This document shows positions 31,501 to 32,743 of a stretch of 32,743 nucleotides of DNA, one piece after another. Origin of the DNA: Treponema sp. (GTDB taxonomy: Bacteria; Spirochaetota; Spirochaetia; Treponematales; Treponemataceae); assembly GCA_016297405.1 (NCBI GenBank), contig JAEDGP010000019.1:1-32743 (forward strand), read 5' to 3'. The notes beneath the pieces were generated by a model. It searched no databases. It was given only the letters and a program-made list of their open reading frames with translations, and was not told where the DNA came from. A program made the translations under genes and the position numbers. The stretch's first letter is position 1; every line of letters begins with the position of its first letter.

Positions 31501-32595
31501 ATGGCAGCAAAAATTAAAGTAGGTGTACTTGGCGCAACTGGTATGGTTGGTCAGCGTTATATTAAATTGTTGGAAGATCATCCATGGTTTGAAGTTACTT
31601 ATGTAGCAGCTTCACCACGTTCTGCTGGAAAAGCATACAAAGATGCAGTAGCTAACCGCTGGCTCATTGGTGCAGAAATTCCTGGCGGGGTTGCAAACCT
31701 TACAGTAGAAGATGCAAACGTTGCAGAAAAAGCTATTGGAAAGTGTCAGTTCGTATTCTCTGCTCTTGAAATGGGCAAAGACGAAATCAAGGCTCTTGAA
31801 GCTGCTTATGCTGCAGAAGGAATTCCTGTAGTTTCTAACGCTTCTGCTAACCGCTGGACAGAAGATGTTCCAATGCTTGTTCCAGAAATCAACTACGCTC
31901 ACCTTGACGTAATCGCCGAACAGAAAAAGCATCACGGATGGGACAAAGGTTTTATCGCTGTAAAACCAAACTGTTCACTTCAGACATACATGATGCCAAT
32001 TCATGCTCTTATCAAAGCTGGATACGAAGTAAAGAAGATGATCGTAACAACTCTTCAGGCTACTTCTGGTGCCGGATACCCAGGTGTTCCATCATTCGAT
32101 ATGATTGACAACATCGTTCCATATATTGGCGGAGAAGAAGAAAAGACAGAAAAAGAATGTCTTAAGATTCTTGGTACAGTAAAAGACGGAAAGATTGAAA
32201 ACGCTGCTCTTCCAGTAGTTTCTTCAACTTGTACTCGTGTACCAGTTATCGACGGACATACAGCTTGTATTTCTCTTGAATTCGGCGAAAAGAAGCCAAG
32301 CCTTAAAGAAATCGAAAAGATCTGGACTTCGTACACATCAGTTCCACAGGAACTTGATTTGCCATCTGCTCCAGTTCATCCAATCGTTGTACGCCACGAA
32401 GAAAATCGTCCACAGCCACGCCGCGACCGCGAAACAGAAAAGGGAATGGCATGTGTTATCGGACGTCTTCGCCCATGTAACGTATTCGATGTTAAATTCG
32501 TAGCTTTGAGCCACAACACAAAGCGTGGTGCCGCTCTTGGCGGTATCTTGAACGCAGAACTTTTGAAGGCTAAAGGATTCTTCGACAACCTCTAG
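31501..32595 (+). CDS. asd: Aspartate-semialdehyde dehydrogenase (archaeal/fungal-type)
   Basis: NADPH-dependent reduction of aspartyl phosphate to aspartate semialdehyde, the branch point to diaminopimelate/lysine, threonine and methionine. At 364 residues it has the nucleotide motif GATGMVGQ (11-18), the catalytic Cys158 in KPNCSLQ, TLQATSGAGYPGV and the conserved STCTRVPVIDGHT with catalytic His. The length and the KPNCSLQ motif point to the archaeal/fungal-like branch rather than the E. coli type. AAGGAAAG precedes the ATG. It lies 260 bp after dapA and supplies its substrate. Confidence 0.95.
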   Translation: MAAKIKVGVLGATGMVGQRYIKLLEDHPWFEVTYVAASPRSAGKAYKDAVANRWLIGAEIPGGVANLTVEDANVAEKAIGKCQFVFSALEMGKDEIKALEAAYAAEGIPVVSNASANRWTEDVPMLVPEINYAHLDVIAEQKKHHGWDKGFIAVKPNCSLQTYMMPIHALIKAGYEVKKMIVTTLQATSGAGYPGVPSFDMIDNIVPYIGGEEEKTEKECLKILGTVKDGKIENAALPVVSSTCTRVPVIDGHTACISLEFGEKKPSLKEIEKIWTSYTSVPQELDLPSAPVHPIVVRHEENRPQPRRDRETEKGMACVIGRLRPCNVFDVKFVALSHNTKRGAALGGILNAELLKAKGFFDNL

Positions 32596-32640
32596 TCCAA
32601 AGCTATCCTGGACATATTTCAGGGGCTACGACAATTTATT

Positions 32641-32743
32641 GGGGCTGTCCCAAAAGTAATGAGTGTAGCGCTCATTGAGCCCTTCGTCGAAATGACTGCT
32701 ACACTAAATGTGGTGATTTCGATAAACTCAACCACCGTAATGC
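32641..32743. mobile_element. MITE-like inverted-repeat element, second copy (truncated by window end)
   Basis: It starts with the same GGGGCTGTCCCAAAAGT as the copy at 2063 and continues with CTCATTGAGCCCTTCG and ACACTAAATGTGGTG. Compared with the first copy it lacks the tip of the TTCGACAGG hairpin (TTCG joins TCGAA directly) and lacks the internal CAAACACCT hairpin module. Confidence 0.75.

Noticed and set aside
1..32743. CRISPR array, prophage or complete insertion sequence
   Set aside because: No regularly spaced long repeats, phage genes or transposase were seen.

Overview
The window looks like a low-GC Treponema-type spirochete chromosome. The protein families, the lipobox and TPR style of the exported proteins, and the separation of groES from groEL all fit. 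The gene order sigma factor / groES / TPR lipoprotein / nusB / parvulin-like foldase / alaS also matches, as far as I remember, a block in Treponema pallidum (around TP1012-TP1017). This placement is an inference from gene content; no database was searched. About 25 protein genes are supported, plus two tRNAs, two copies of a small inverted-repeat element, several clear intrinsic terminators and a number of promoters.

Layout. 1-2.3 kb: a decayed 3' end of glmS, uridine phosphorylase (udp), a frameshifted DUF2971 gene, then a 209-bp MITE-like repeat. 2.3-6.2 kb (minus): an envelope-type cluster of a secreted glycan-binding-type protein, a VanW protein and a GT-C-like membrane protein. 6.2-7.8 kb: a neurotransmitter:sodium symporter. 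7.9-9.2 kb (minus): tRNA-Gln, tRNA-Glu and endonuclease IV (nfo). 9.3-10.2 kb: a secreted TPR protein. 10.4-17 kb (plus): dnaE, a YggT-family gene and recG. 17-18.5 kb: a short sigma70-family sigma factor (minus) divergent from groES (plus). 18.5-25.7 kb (minus): a TPR lipoprotein, nusB and a foldase (one run of genes), then alaS with a membrane-anchored protein upstream of it. 25.8-27.4 kb (minus): groEL. 27.7-30.2 kb: an orphan gene divergent from SIMPL, rnhA and YigZ/IMPACT. 30.3-32.6 kb: dapA and asd, two lysine/diaminopimelate pathway genes. The window ends inside a second copy of the MITE-like repeat.

The most interesting region is the 406-bp gap between the sigma-factor gene and groES. 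On the minus strand, 34 bp before the sigma-factor start codon, lies a full match to the sigma54 (RpoN) -24/-12 promoter consensus. Behind it sit three 15-bp palindromes of the form GnGTC-N5-GACnC whose centres are exactly 40 bp apart, at about -151, -191 and -231 from the predicted start of transcription. This is the layout of enhancer sites for a sigma54 activator, and suggests an RpoN-to-sigma70-family cascade reminiscent of RpoN-RpoS in Borrelia. The same sites lie upstream of the ordinary sigma70-type promoter of groES.

A second pattern is genome-style rather than local. Six genes have a TATAAT-like hexamer ending 6 (once 7) bases before the ATG and no Shine-Dalgarno sequence, so their mRNAs are probably leaderless. 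Five of the six encode exported or membrane proteins, while most of the remaining genes have a visible Shine-Dalgarno sequence.
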